Shown here: piece after piece, positions 53,001 to 60,844 of the stretch
How the letters are laid out: the number at the start of each line of letters is the position of its first letter
Numbering within the stretch: the stretch's first letter is position 1
Translations under genes and position numbers: made by a program
Assembly (NCBI GenBank): GCA_013397075.1
Contig: VWZS01004377.1
Location: 859,097 to 923,096 of the forward strand
DNA length: 64,000 bases
DNA from: Rhabdornis inornatus
Taxonomy: Eukaryota; Chordata; Aves; Passeriformes; Rhabdornithidae
Direction: 5' to 3'
The notes under the pieces: generated by a model
Databases searched by the model: none
The model's input: only the letters and a program-made list of their open reading frames with translations
What the model was told of the DNA's origin: nothing

Positions 53001-54138
53001 TGCTGTATGCTTGTTTTAAGATTATTTTCTTCCTTTCCAAAGGACTTTTGTTCACACATCATCGGAGTTGACTGCTGTTATTCCATCTTCCTATTGGAAA
53101 ATTAAACATTTTTCTTGTTATTTCTCATGGGTTTTTTCCTCAGTTTTGTTAAAATCCTTGCAGAACAAGCAGTTGTATTTCCACTGTCTGAGCTCTTGAG
53201 ACTGTCCAGTGAATTCAGGTATTGTACTATTGGCCTTAAATACCTTGTAGAGGAGATAGTTCCTTCTTCAGTTTACTTCACATGAATTATTGTGACTTCT
53301 TGCAGCAACTTACAGATAATTTATTTTTCCCTCAGTCCTCTTTCCACTCTTCAAGGGCTGCCAGTGTCTTGGAGTTTATGTAGAGGTCAGACATACTTTT
53401 TCTGCCAGATGTAACTTTATTTTTGATGTTCTTTTCTGCCAGTGACAGTCACTCTGAGATTTTTTTGCATCTTCTGTTTACGAAAGGTTTTTCTTGCAGT
53501 AAGCGTGAAAAGACACCCATGAATAATACAGACTTCTTTGGTTAAGTCTCCTCACAAGACTGGATAAGAAAGCACAGGTGCACCACAAACAGGCTGGTAG
53601 CTCTCCTCCTCTTTTGATGGGTGTGTTCTCCTGTCACCCACCATGGCCTTGCCCTCCACACTTGCAGGTTCCAAACCTGTAGGGTGTCCCTGAGAGCCTC
53701 ATGGAGCCCTTGGGCAGCCACAGAAATCCATCAACACCTTGCATGAGTGAGCTCCTGACCAACAAAAGGAAGGGAAAGGAGAAGAGAGGAGAGGAAGAGG
53801 AGAGAGAAAGAGAAACCCCAAAATAGTTGTGTCCCCACCAGCACTCATCATACCACAGCAAACCATCTGAATCTTGCTTACAGTGTTTGCTCTGGGGGTA
53901 CCATGGGTGAACAGGGGTGTCCTTGTACATGGAGCCCTTTCTCAGTGAACTTCAGAGGTAAGCAAAAAACAGCAAAGTGCCTCCTTGGGACTGCTCTGGC
54001 TTTGTCTCCTTCCTCTCTTTTCCTTGTCATCCCTTTTGCTGGAACATGACCTTTCTTTTTGTTTTCTTGCAGGTACCTGAAGAAAATATAAATGGTGTGG
54101 TCAATGCACTCCAAGTCAGTCAAGCTGAAAAGCATTAG
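2951..54138 (+). CDS. CASTOR2: CASTOR2, cytosolic arginine sensor for mTORC1 subunit 2 (5'-partial; exons 2-9)
   Basis: The protein belongs to the CASTOR/GATS family of ACT-domain proteins. Family members form homo- or heterodimers that bind the GATOR2 complex in the cytosol and so restrain mTORC1 when arginine is low. CASTOR1 is the arginine binder; CASTOR2 binds arginine poorly. The eight joined exons give 877 nt ending in TAG, with every intron phase matching. Exon 1 (about 37 codons plus 2 nt) lies upstream. The reading closely matches CASTOR2 as I remember it: the exon 2 block CKFFSLTETPEDY, the exon 7 block GELWKMVRIGGQPLGF and the C-terminus SQAEKH. The tripeptide Gln-Asn-Ile at 42632-42640 sits where CASTOR1 has His-His-Val, which supports CASTOR2 over CASTOR1. 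The Tyr-Gln-Thr-Asp motif at 42662-42673 (about residues 120-123) corresponds to the GATOR2-contact motif mapped in CASTOR1. No frameshift or internal stop is seen. Promoter control is not visible because the 5' end is missing. Confidence 0.96.
10085..10285 (+). repeat. MIR-like (CORE-SINE) fragment
   Basis: The segment has the MIR core order: tgaccttggacaagt, then ctcagtttcctcatctt, then a gataat block, then tcacctcataacag and an aaatgctttgataac tail. This matches the mammalian MIR body with many substitutions, as expected of a very old copy. Boundaries are approximate. Old MIR relics are known in birds but sparse. Confidence 0.7.
11530..11665 (-). repeat. MIR-like (CORE-SINE) fragment, antisense
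   Basis: On the + strand it reads attattttctcccacatatg, gaggaaactgat, then caggtcacatac, the reverse complement of the MIR core (fraction cleared, 'gaggaaactga', 'ggtcacac'). It is degraded, so the ends are uncertain. Confidence 0.6.
13899..13936. repeat. (TG)4(TA)15 microsatellite
   Basis: Four TG units (13899-13906) run directly into about fifteen uninterrupted TA units (13907-13936). Degenerate TG/TA-rich sequence continues to about 13985. It is an intronic simple repeat that is likely length-polymorphic. Confidence 0.95.
18745..19620 (-). mobile_element. Probable solo LTR of an endogenous retrovirus (antisense)
   Basis: Read on the minus strand, this block has LTR architecture. Mixed sequence with a TATA-like tttataca box near 19417 is followed by a GC-richer middle part (about 19000-19200). 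Next come a long pyrimidine tract (about 18910-18980) and tandem AATAAA-like signals (about 18880-18905). Such pyrimidine-rich LTRs with a late poly(A) signal are common in songbird ERVs. I could not identify TG/CA ends or a target-site duplication, and no internal retroviral genes adjoin it. The family is unassigned. Confidence 0.45.
28600..29060. promoter_or_regulatory. Intronic CpG island, candidate promoter/insulator
   Basis: I counted about 38 CpG dinucleotides between 28618 and 29060, roughly one per 12 bp, while the surrounding intron has very few. The island has abrupt edges and is strongly GC-rich. It holds YY1-like cores (ccatcttgg at about 28873-28881 and gccgccatc at about 28894-28902), GC-box-like runs and a near-consensus CTCF site. 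The YY1 cores face the minus strand, which would fit an antisense promoter. Open frames in several phases on both strands across the island are what low stop density in GC-rich DNA produces; none resembles a known protein. A lineage-specific CASTOR2 internal promoter, an antisense lncRNA promoter or an insulator are all possible. Confidence 0.7.
28929..28944 (-). promoter_or_regulatory. CTCF-like binding site
   Basis: The + strand reads agcgccccctggcggc; the minus strand is therefore gccgccagggggcgct, a close match to the vertebrate CTCF core (CCNSCAGGGGGCGC). It lies inside the CpG island, roughly midway through CASTOR2 intron 2. Occupancy is inferred from sequence only. Confidence 0.75.
29068..29096. 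repeat. (TGC)n / CTG trinucleotide tract
   Basis: Nearly ten uninterrupted TGC units lie at the 3' edge of the CpG island. The minus strand reads CAG. Open frames crossing it give poly-Leu, poly-Cys or poly-Ala on the plus strand and poly-Gln, poly-Ser or poly-Ala on the minus strand; I treat these as non-coding. Confidence 0.95.
34416..34452 (+). repeat. Short direct repeat, 15 bp x 2
   Basis: The 15-mer cagcttatattaggt occurs at 34416-34430 and again at 34438-34452, separated by 7 bp. It is perfect in both copies and looks like a small recent local duplication. Confidence 0.9.
35464..35546 (+). repeat. Dispersed repeat pair, copy A
   Basis: It opens with gagtctact(a/g)atttttat and aaaataaag and ends with ttagaggactcccttgt. 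Copy B at 36751-36826 has the same start, the same end and a diverged middle. The family is unidentified; it could be part of an LTR or an old SINE tail. Confidence 0.65.
36351..36480 (-). repeat. MIR-like (CORE-SINE) fragment, antisense
   Basis: The + strand reads tttatgggtaggaaactgag, then gcacagaaacattgaggcc, the reverse complement of the MIR segment 'ctcagtttcctcatctgtaaa'. Downstream similarity fades by about 36480. Confidence 0.65.
36751..36826 (+). repeat. Dispersed repeat pair, copy B
   Basis: This is the second copy of the segment at 35464-35546, in the same orientation 1.29 kb away. It shares both ends (gagtctactgatttttat ... ctagaggactcccttgt), with a diverged centre. Confidence 0.65.
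37060..37250 (+). mobile_element. CR1 LINE fragment, 3' end
   Basis: The segment follows the avian CR1 3' terminus: cagagaggtgctgggtgtcc, ttggttggatggggctt, gagcaaactgctctagttga, then ccacccaaaccattctctga and the tandem octamer attctctg repeated twice (CR1 elements end in short 8-bp repeats). It is 5'-truncated, in sense with CASTOR2 and carries no coding capacity. Confidence 0.9.
41530..42310 (-). mobile_element. Endogenous retrovirus remnant with LTR-like segment (antisense)
   Basis: About 41530-41960 resembles the long, repetitive passerine ERV LTRs I know, including the phrases gatgtaatagtgtgagtcat and tggtgcccataatggccc. Immediately upstream on the minus strand, an open frame at 41966-42310 (114 codons) has a Trp-Lys-Gln-Pro-Val segment followed by a Cys-Gln-Cys-Gly-Cys cluster. 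That would suit the C-terminal part of a retroviral polyprotein. The arrangement of coding tail then LTR fits the 3' end of an antisense ERV with the rest deleted. The class is not assigned, and the match rests on memory of repeat families. It ends about 180 bp before CASTOR2 exon 3. Confidence 0.5.
42489..42682 (+). CDS. CASTOR2: CASTOR2 coding exon 3 (194 nt)
   Basis: The first two bases complete Glu62, then 64 codons follow from Leu-Pro-Ser-Ser-Glu-His to Thr-Asp-Phe-Ile-Leu (about residues 63-126). The acceptor is ctgcag, the donor gtaaga, and it ends in phase 0. It carries the diagnostic Gln-Asn-Ile-Ser (42632-42643), where CASTOR1 has His-His-Val-Ser with the arginine-binding Ser. It also carries Tyr-Gln-Thr-Asp (42662-42673), corresponding to the CASTOR1 residues needed for GATOR2 binding. 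A four-Gly run (Ser-Gly-Gly-Gly-Gly) sits in the loop that is shorter in CASTOR1. The frame stays open for 27 nt past the donor, which has no meaning. Confidence 0.97.
42683..43414 (+). other. CASTOR2 intron 3 (732 bp)
   Basis: It starts gtaaga and ends with a cttcag acceptor, phase 0. I see nothing else in it. Confidence 0.95.
43415..43547 (+). CDS. CASTOR2: CASTOR2 coding exon 4 (133 nt)
   Basis: It encodes 44 codons, Val-Arg-Glu-Arg-Asp-Leu through Asn-Gly-Phe-Val-Lys-Pro-Lys-Leu (about residues 127-170), plus one base. It completes the second ACT-like region and enters the linker. The donor is gtaagg and it ends in phase 1. The linker segment Ala-Ala-Asp-Asp-Phe-Gly is where vertebrate CASTOR2 proteins vary most, so small differences from mammals are expected there. 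Confidence 0.96.
43548..44848 (+). other. CASTOR2 intron 4 (1,301 bp)
   Basis: The donor is gtaagg; the acceptor is tctctttcag after a TG-rich pyrimidine stretch at 44822-44845. No repeat or gene was recognised inside. Confidence 0.94.
44849..44972 (+). CDS. CASTOR2: CASTOR2 coding exon 5 (124 nt)
   Basis: The phase-1 join completes Val171, then Gln-Arg-Pro-Val-Ile-His-Pro through Asp-Val-Met-Phe-Tyr-Ser-Asn follows, and the exon ends with two bases of a Gly codon. The donor is gtaggt, weaker than its neighbours. The block Phe-Cys-Val-Thr-Ser-Leu-Asp-Pro-Asp begins the second half of the protein. A Met sits at 44891-44893, where my recollection of the human sequence has Arg. Confidence 0.96.
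44973..45557 (+). other. CASTOR2 intron 5 (585 bp)
   Basis: It starts gtaggt and ends ttcttcag at 45557, phase 2. Acceptor use at this AG (rather than the AG two bases on) is set by the Gly-Val reading across the junction. Nothing else is seen in it. Confidence 0.93.
45558..45668 (+). CDS. CASTOR2: CASTOR2 coding exon 6 (111 nt)
   Basis: It completes Gly, then reads Val-Lys-Asp-Ser-Val-Val-Gly-Asn-Glu-Asp-Ser-Gly-His-Ile-Arg and the conserved Phe-Phe-Ser-Phe-Ser-Leu-Ile-Glu-Gly-Tyr-Ile-Ser. It ends after Val-Gln-Thr-Gln-Gln and two bases of Arg. The donor is gtgagc. The first dozen residues are a variable surface loop; the rest is core ACT-like fold. Confidence 0.96.
45669..46987 (+). other. 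CASTOR2 intron 6 (1,319 bp)
   Basis: The donor is gtgagc; the acceptor tttacag follows an eight-T run. It contains one MIR-like SINE fragment near 46420-46560 and a short TG run at about 46161-46172. No other feature is recognised. Confidence 0.94.
46420..46560 (+). repeat. MIR-like (CORE-SINE) fragment
   Basis: The stretch cttgaccttgggcaactctc, then tagcctctggtctcctttcc and taagaaatagagacc, follows the MIR core in order. It lies inside intron 6 in the sense direction. Ends are approximate. Confidence 0.65.
46988..47070 (+). CDS. CASTOR2: CASTOR2 coding exon 7 (83 nt)
   Basis: It completes Arg, then encodes 27 codons Phe-Pro-Asn-Asn-Leu-Leu-Phe through Gly-Gln-Pro-Leu-Gly-Phe, and the first base of Asp. 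The donor is gtaagt. The Ser-Gly-Glu-Leu-Trp-Lys-Met-Val-Arg-Ile-Gly-Gly block is nearly invariant across CASTOR proteins. Confidence 0.97.
47071..49100 (+). other. CASTOR2 intron 7 (2,030 bp)
   Basis: The donor is gtaagt and the acceptor ctccccatag. About a third of it is the CR1 copy listed separately; the remaining sequence is AT-rich and featureless to my reading. Confidence 0.95.
47985..48630 (+). mobile_element. CR1 LINE fragment (about 650 bp)
   Basis: CR1 landmarks appear in order: gctgcatccaaaggagcatg, agcccagctggagccctgca, agcaagtccagagggggcca, gacaggctgagagagctggg, atattaggaagaaattcttc, ttggatatggctttgagcaa and atctttaaggtccaattcaa. It is a 5'-truncated copy running to the 3' end in the same orientation as CASTOR2, with small deletions and no intact reverse-transcriptase frame. 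The degraded terminal octamers suggest moderate age. Confidence 0.95.
49101..49195 (+). CDS. CASTOR2: CASTOR2 coding exon 8 (95 nt)
   Basis: It completes Asp, then reads Glu-Cys-Gly-Ile-Val-Ala-Gln-Ile-Ser-Glu-Pro-Leu-Ala-Ala-Ala-Asp-Ile-Pro-Ala-Tyr-Tyr-Ile-Ser-Thr-Phe through Asp-His-Ala-Leu. This is the fourth ACT-like region, where CASTOR1 places several arginine-pocket residues, including the Asp of Phe-Asp-His. The donor is gtgagt and it ends in phase 0. Confidence 0.97.
49340..50230 (-). mobile_element. Endogenous retrovirus protease/RT remnant (antisense)
   Basis: On the minus strand, the frame ending at 49629 contains a retropepsin-type active site, Leu-Val-Asp-Thr-Ser-Ser (Asp-Thr-Ser at 49854-49862), followed by conserved-looking Pro-Glu-Thr-Pro-His and Tyr-Phe-Lys-Asn-Pro-Lys. 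A stop codon interrupts it at 49629. After further breaks, a frame around 49392-49416 reads Val-Val-Ser-Lys-Thr-His, like the start of a retroviral reverse transcriptase. Upstream of the protease, at about 49926-49933, an AATAAA-like signal and stops occur, so that part is rearranged or non-coding. It is a dead, truncated copy. The ERV class is undetermined, and no LTR pair or duplication was found. Confidence 0.65.
50335..50450 (-). mobile_element. CR1 LINE scrap, antisense
   Basis: The + strand phrase gatggagactgcacaacctc, then cctgagcagcttcttccact, is the reverse complement of the common CR1 3' region ('gaacaggctgcccagggaggttgtggagtctcc'). Only about 100 bp is recognisable and it is much diverged. 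Confidence 0.6.
53755..53825 (+). repeat. Purine-rich low-complexity tract
   Basis: About 60 bp of almost pure A/G (runs of gga, gaa and aga) lies 250 bp upstream of exon 9. It may be a mirror-repeat or triplex-prone tract or the pyrimidine-rich part of an antisense LTR. I could not decide between these. Confidence 0.6.
54073..54138 (+). CDS. CASTOR2: CASTOR2 coding exon 9 with stop (66 nt)
   Basis: It encodes Val-Pro-Glu-Glu-Asn-Ile-Asn-Gly-Val-Val-Asn-Ala-Leu-Gln-Val-Ser-Gln-Ala-Glu-Lys-His and then TAG at 54136-54138. The acceptor gttttcttgcag is strong. The short C-terminal tail ends as expected for CASTOR2 and differs from that of CASTOR1, which helps paralogue assignment. Confidence 0.97.
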   Translation, partial: VPEENINGVVNALQVSQAEKH

Positions 54139-54177
54139 AAATCTTCTGAGCTGGTTCCAGATGCTTTTTATTATTCT

Positions 54178-54210
54178 AATAATAATAATTATTATTATTA
54201 TTATTATTTT
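54178..54210 (+). repeat. (AAT)4(ATT)7 self-complementary microsatellite
   Basis: Four AAT units switch directly into about seven ATT units, about 40 nt past the stop codon. The two halves are complementary, so the transcript could fold a short AU hairpin here. Confidence 0.85.
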
Positions 54211-54309
54211 TTTCTCACAGTATTTCTTGAAAAATCTGATTACAGAGAGTGACATGAAAAGAGACTGGGGAAAGTTGAGCAGAAACAGCTCCAATAAGCC
54301 TTTGTTCTA

Positions 54310-54354
<45 letters not shown>
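54310..54354 (+). repeat. (ATT)15 microsatellite
   Basis: Fifteen uninterrupted ATT/TTA units are followed by an interrupted tail (gttattttatta). It lies 172 nt past the CASTOR2 stop and upstream of the first poly(A) signal, so it is probably transcribed in the 3' UTR. Confidence 0.95.
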
Positions 54355-57300
54355 GTTATTTTATTAAATTTATGAATGAGGGGCAGGAGGAAGGGGAGTT
54401 CCTATGGTTTCCTGATGTTCAGCTCTGCAGTGAAGTGTACCCTGGCTGTGCTGTCAGTGTGGAAGGAGCTGCCCAGGGACACCGTTGGCAGCAGGATGGC
54501 TGTGGGCACACTGCCAAGGGCAGTGGGATGGGCCAAGAGCAGATGGACAGGCCCTGGCTCAGAGAGCCCTGAAAACCAGAAAAAAAATGAAATGTGGAAT
54601 TAAACAGAAAAGACATTGCATAGTCCTGGCTTGTCTCCTCACATCAGACCTCTGAGGACTGCCCATCACTGCCTGTGTTGAGATAGGATGCAAAGGGTTC
54701 TGTTTCCCCTGACAGAACAGTTTGATGTTGGAAAAGGGGAAAATATCCAGTTGTTGGACATTTCCCCTTTTTCTCTCCCCCTGCAGTCAAAGCCTGGCTG
54801 CTCTGAGAAAGCCTGGGCAGGGAGAGCTCAGCTCTGGCCAGCTCCTGACAGGTGGCGTCACCAGACTTGTGTCAGCATTGAAACTTGTCTGGGTTTGGTC
54901 AATTTTTTCCATTCACTCTCTCACTGCTCCCAGTATTCTCCTGTCATATCCCCTGCTCCAGGACAGCTGTTGTCCCCTTATGCCATATCAGAGCCTCCCC
55001 TCAGGCTTTTTCCCTTCCAGTGTGCACACATGGGGAAATAAAGGATTGCCCAGGGTCCCTGGGTAGCTGCTCTTGCACATCCCAGGCCACCTTGGCCAGG
55101 AGGCACAGCAGCTTGTCCCTTCCAGGGCCAGGAGAGTGCCTGAGTCTTGTGGGCACCCTCCTGTGGTTTTTCATCAGCTCTTTCATCACACAGGTGGAAA
55201 TTGCTGCTGATTATGGAAAATAGAATGGTGCTGAAAATGCCTAAAACCTGCTAGTATCTGGTCACAGGAAGATGATGGGGCTTTTCTCATAGGGCAGCAG
55301 TAGTGTGTTTTCTTTTGGCTTGTACCACAGCTGAGGGCCAGCAGGCCCATAGTGGCACCTGTGTCCAGGCTGTGCCCATGGCCACTGCCAGCAGTGTGGA
55401 GGACAGCAGAGCCAGTGCTGGGAGAGAAGTGTTACCCGAAATGTGGGTGCCAGCAATCTGCCCCACGTGTGACCATGCAGCAAGGGGTGGTGAAAGGAGA
55501 AGCTGTCTGCAGAGGACCTTGTTTTTGTGATTACCAGCCCCAGCATATCTTGCATCTTTTCACTTCTTCCACTTCAGTCTTGACATAAATTGCAGATCTT
55601 GCTATTTTCCTGAGGGCTTTCCAGCCGTGCTTCAGAGACAGCCTCTGGCAGGATTTTCCTGAGGCTGTGCCATATCCAGCTGTGAGCCAGGGTTTTGCAT
55701 TAATCTGGAGGCAGGAAGCAAGCAGCTGGGTTCATGCCATGGGCATGGTTTGTACTGGTGTGTAGGACATGCAAACACACACAGACACAGCTGGTTGATT
55801 AGTTCTGCATTCACAGTACTGGAGAGTCAAGCAGTTATGGTTTCTGCTGCTGCTAGGTTCAAACACTGAGTTTCAAATCTAATTTTTCACCAGTGGGATG
55901 TTATGTGGCATCTAGATAAGGAGTCAGAGCATCCCTGCTGAGGAACACTGAGGCACATGTTCAGTGCTTTACCAAACAGGATGTTTTGCTGTTCTTTACG
56001 TGGGTTCTCAGAATTGTCCCATGATGTGTTTACATTCACTCCAGATTTCTGGACTAAAGGTTTATTCTAGATGTGGCACTGTGCATCTCTGGATGTTTGT
56101 TTGGAAAGATGCTTTGGTCCCCTGCTGCAAGGACACAGGCACAGGCTGCACAGTGCAGTGTTGAAAGCATTTGGAGATGTTTGCTGTGACTCTGCCCAGT
56201 GCTGTGGGCACTGAGCTGGGCTGGAGTGGGCAGCCAGGCCAGTGGGAGCTTTTCACCCCATAGATTGTCAGAGGGTGACTCTTTGGGATGGCAGGTTGCT
56301 GGCATGGCTGGGGAACAGGGGTGTTGAGTTGCTGTACAGCTACTGAGTTACCAACCAAGGTTTCTGGTCAGCTGAGCTGAGCCTGAGTTTTCACTGTGTG
56401 CATGGATGGTGCCACCATGAGAGAGCCATCAGGACAGGATTTTCTTTTTGCTGTGGGGTTTTGTCAGCCTTTGGGAAATGCCAGTTTCAGCATCAGAGAG
56501 TACCTTGTGTTGCTGTGCATGTGCCAGTGCTGCTTCCAAAGGACTTCAACATGGATAGGAAGGAAGTAATTTGAAACAAGCAAAAACTTTACTGAGCCTT
56601 AAATGAAAGCAAAAAAAATTGGTTTTAATTTTCTAACATTGCACTCAGGCTATTTTAGAGGCTGATTTTTGCAATTTAACTTTTTTCCCCAAGGGAATCA
56701 GCCTTATATTTGTGAAATCTGTAGAAAGCTTTGTGGTATTTCAAACCTTCCAAAGGAAGGTTGATGTCCCAACATGGGAAAGTTGGCTTGAAAAATTTAC
56801 AGGATGTAAAATGCCATTGAGGGACTCTGACATTGTCACAATCCTTGGCTTATCCTTTTTATTTCCTTTTTTTTTTTAGTCCTGACATCCAAGAAGATTG
56901 TTTCAGACAACTCGATGCTTCCCCTTTAGTATTCCCTTCATATGTTTTCTAGTGGGAACTGAGATACTCCAAATGTGGCCAGAATTGGTGGAACCTTGTC
57001 CCAGCACTCAGCCTGAAGTCAGGATCAATGCAAGTTTGCACAGTCCTGCTGCATGTGAGACCTACACTGCAGGAAGGGCTCTGCAGGGGCTTTGTTAAAT
57101 GTTTTCATCATAATAATAATACCACGCTTTTAACATCCTTAATGCTTAGTGGGTGCTTAGTGAACCCAAAGTAGGGGGCTCTTAAAGCTGCTCCACAGCT
57201 CCCACTCTCTCAGCACCCAGCCTTTGGGGTGGGCAAAAAGTTGAAGAGTCTTTTCCTTTTCTAAAATGCCTTATTATTGTATGTCTGAGCATCCCTGACA

Positions 57301-59663
57301 TTATGCTGTTCAGTACTGTGTGGATAAAGGAGGAACATGTCTCAGTGGGACACCCTTGGGCTGGGTGCCTGCATTACCTGCAGCTGCCAGTGCTGCCCTC
57401 AGCATCCCTGCTCAGCTCTCTGGGCATTTCCCCCTGGCCATGGCTGCTGCTAATGAGGGATTGCCTCAGTGCTGCAGTGCCCTCTCTCCTCTGATGTCAC
57501 AAAAATTCACCAAACAGCAAAATGCAAAAGTGTTTCAAGAAAAGGGGTAGGCAGGGGAGGAGAGCATGCCCCTCATGCACCCTCTGTCTTTCAGCAAGGC
57601 CTTTATTTTCTTAGAAGCCTCAGCCTTCCATGTTATGTGTGTGTTATTAAATAGGGTTTTGTCTTTTTCCCTCAACCCAATTAGAATTTGACTACAAATT
57701 TCTTTCTACTGAGCAAGCATATGCATATATACACATCTGAAGTGTTTCCATAGAAATCCACAGTGTGTCTCTGTTGCACACCTATAAATATTCGTGTTTG
57801 TCTCTGGGGTTGTGTCCTGTACATGGTGTGGGCACTCAAGCAATACAGGTTCACATACATACACAGTATATGTGTGTATACTCTGGGCACATCCTCTTGT
57901 GTGTGTGTCTATGTAGTGAGTACTGTATACACACATTTATTCACCATATATTTTTAATTCAAGTAATGGGCAATATGAATATTAGTTCCACTCTTGCTTT
58001 TTCTCTACATAGTTTAGTGAAGAGCAGCAGTGGAGTCGACCTGAAGCAAAGCTGGGGCTCCTCTGCTTGCTGAGACCAGCATTGGATTTCCCTCCCTGCT
58101 TTAGAAAATTCTGTTCCTCTCCAGTTTGGTGCCTCAAGCCCAGAGACTGTAGGAAATTCACTCCATTTTCTTTCTGTATGTTTTAGTTGCTGCCCTATAT
58201 TGCCTCAGCTGTAAGTAGGGCTGGTCTGTTTGCACAGTGCCCAGACCCTGGCTGGGGGTTTGCAGTGGTGCTTCCAGCTCCTGCAGGCACAGAGCACTAT
58301 CTGCCCTCCCCCAGCAGGGCAGGAGCTCCTCCAGGTTTCCTGCAGCCTGGCCTGGGCACCAGCATTCCCTCTGAGCTGGTTCCTGGTGGCATTCCCCAGT
58401 GTCTCTGCACGAGGCTGGGGGCAGGTGCAAGATTTCCTGGTGGATGTGTCAGCCCAGGGCTCAGCAGGCAGTGGCAGCCCATAGCTGGTGTAGGGCTCTG
58501 GTATTTGTTTGGGAATTCACATTTGTTGGCCTGTGAGGAGCTGAAATCAGTAGCTTATTTTTAACTAGATGGAAGTGTTGGAGGGTCTTTTCCTGTTAAA
58601 AGCAGAAGAGGCTGCTTGAATGCAGTCACTGGAAGTGTGTGGTCTTTGCACTCACCAGTGGAGATTTCTGCTGACCAGGAGTGCTGTTAGGGTCCATGTA
58701 GGGAAACATCCCTGTTTTCCTATTTCAGTTACACTTCAACAAAGGGGAAGGGGGGTGAGGGGGAGTGTGCTGCCTTTGGGTTTCTTTCCAGGCACTGAAT
58801 TCAGTTTGGAGTTTCTGCAATGCTGTGCTTTAGGTGGCATGTATCAGCCTCTCACATGGGGAAGCCGTAATGGAAATACTTGTTTTTGCTGCAGCATAGA
58901 GATGGTGGCACCTGCAGTGGGTGACATAAGTATTAAGACTCACTTAATGACAATGCTATTTATAAAGCATACTCATTGTACTGCTGCTTTGAAATGTGTT
59001 TTGAACTCCAAGTTCTCTGTTACCATTCCCAGGGCACAGGCCACAGGTCAGAGACAAATCAATCATCCTCTCTCACTAAAACCTTGTTGGTGTCAGGTCC
59101 TGCTTGGGGGTAGCACATGACACTTTTTAAAAGACGTGCCATGCAGAGTTGGGTGTGGGGACTTCTAGGTTTTGCTGGGAGGTCCTGATGGCTCTAGCTA
59201 ATCAAAGCATCCAACAGAAGTGTATCAGGTTTTATTTTTCTAAAGTATGATGTTTTGTCCTGCTGACACTGGAGGGAAATAAGGCAGTGCAGCATAAGGG
59301 AGTGTGTGGCAGAGAAGGCTGCTCAGGCTCTAGCATAGCTCCCTGAGCACCCAGTTGTTTCCCTGGTGCTCTTGATGCTTTTAGGAATGTGTAGACCACT
59401 GAGAGAGACAAGGCAGGGAGCAGCTCTGCTCAGAGCTCTGCCATTGCCCTGCATTTGCAGGATTTGCTGCCTTCAGGCATGAGCTCCTGACACGTTCCCC
59501 CAGCAGCTGCCCCACAAGTCTCACAGTGTGTCTGTGAGATGAGTGTTTAGTAGTGTGACTCTGACATCCTGTGGAGGTTGAGAAGCTCTCTGGGACATTA
59601 AAGGCTGAATTGCATGTGCTCGATCAGAGCCTGGCTCTGAGAAGCAGTTTTCCATCTTTTCTC

Positions 59664-59692
59664 AGCTTTGCTATACAAAGCTTTGCTATACA
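59664..59692 (+). repeat. Tandem duplication of a 14-15 bp unit
   Basis: The unit agctttgctatacaa is followed immediately by a second copy sharing all but its last base. It is a simple tandem duplication with no obvious function. Confidence 0.85.
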
Positions 59693-60828
59693 ATTCTTTT
59701 TCTTACAAAGGGGCCCCGTCCCTGGTGTGAGTTGTTGCCATGACTGCCTGGCTGCAGAAGGGCCAGGGCTTCAGGCCATGCTGGACTGTAGCAGCCATGG
59801 GGTCAGCTCAGGCCCCTCTATTCCAGAAGGCATCTAGGTCTGACTTGGCAGTGTCCCACAGATCCATACTGTGGCAGGGCAGAGTCTGCAGAGATCCTTC
59901 TAAGTGACAGGTGTGGGAAAGGTAGGGGGAAAACAGGGATAGGTGGAGTGCTGAGTGATGCAAAAGAATTCATATGCTCATTTTTAGTTGTGCACATATA
60001 TCGAAGTTCTGCTTGTTGTGAACACCAAAGCACTTTCCTTCTTTTTGATTGAACCAGATCACCCCACCCTGTCCAGCCTCCATGCTCAGCCCAGTATCCC
60101 AGGGGATGCATTTGTCCTGGGCACAGCATCCCAGCAAGGGTAGGTAGCATGACCCCTCCAAACCCCTGGTACGTAAAATATCTTCTGATGCTCAGCTCTC
60201 CACTGGGGAAGGCTCCCAAGAATCACCATGTGTTTTGGTGTAATGGTGGTATCAGGTACTGTGGCCAGAGGAGTTGCTCCCATCCTTGTGGTTTTCCCCA
60301 CCCATAAACCCATACAACTGTTCAAGAGCACCAGCTCGTCCAAACTCCCTAATGCAGAGGTCAGCAAGGTGAATAGGAGGTGCTGGGTGCTGCATTGGCA
60401 CAGTCAGTGTTCAACTGAGTGCAAGTGTTCCCGTCAGCACTGGGTAATTGGTATTTCTGTTAATGAAAAGGGAGAAATCCTTTGTTCGGCCTCAGGCTGA
60501 GCATTGCTAATAATTCTGAAATAAAGTATCCCCCAGCAACATTCAGTTATGGACAAGAAGTCATTTTCTGATGAGGATTTCTTCTCTCTCTGTTACTTTG
60601 TCTTTGTGGACATCTCCAGTAAGCAGCTTAAGGCATCTCACTTACCTGTTCCAGTCCTGCCTGCAAACATTGGATTGGATTAAACTTTTATTAACTGCAG
60701 GAGAGTAAAACCCAGTAATCCTTTGCCAAGTAGTATTTACAGGTTGTAGCATGCACTGGGGTGTGTTTACATTGGCTGAAATGTGCAAACCTGCCTCCAG
60801 ATTTCCATACCTTCCCCCCATGAGTGCA

Positions 60829-60844
60829 TCTGTCTGTCTGTCTG
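60829..60844. repeat. (TCTG)4 short microsatellite
   Basis: Four TCTG/CTGT units lie in tandem within non-coding flank. Confidence 0.85.

Larger units (their letters stand above)
49196..54072 (+). other. CASTOR2 intron 8 (4,877 bp)
   Basis: The donor is gtgagt; the acceptor is gttttcttgcag. It carries an antisense retroviral remnant (about 49340-50230), a minus-strand CR1 scrap (about 50340-50450) and a purine-rich block at about 53760-53820. The interval 50.5-53.6 kb is AT-rich intronic DNA where I recognise nothing. Confidence 0.95.
54139..54625 (+). other. CASTOR2: CASTOR2 proximal 3' UTR (minimum estimate)
   Basis: The sequence after the stop codon contains two AAT/ATT microsatellites and a candidate poly(A) signal ATTAAA at 54599-54604. 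A further AATAAA occurs at 55037-55042, and others lie as far as about 60520. The true end cannot be fixed from sequence, and a multi-kilobase 3' UTR is possible. Confidence 0.55.

Noticed and set aside
54310..54354. Regular ATT array as a possible CRISPR-like or satellite array
   Set aside because: It is a plain trinucleotide microsatellite without spacers, in a vertebrate gene.
58187..58564. 125-codon plus-strand frame as an exon of the next gene
   Set aside because: No recognisable domain and no consistent splice or start context; left as chance.
58741..58765. G-rich run as a G-quadruplex
   Set aside because: It has only three close G-runs of three or more; a fourth lies beyond a long loop, so it does not meet the usual motif.
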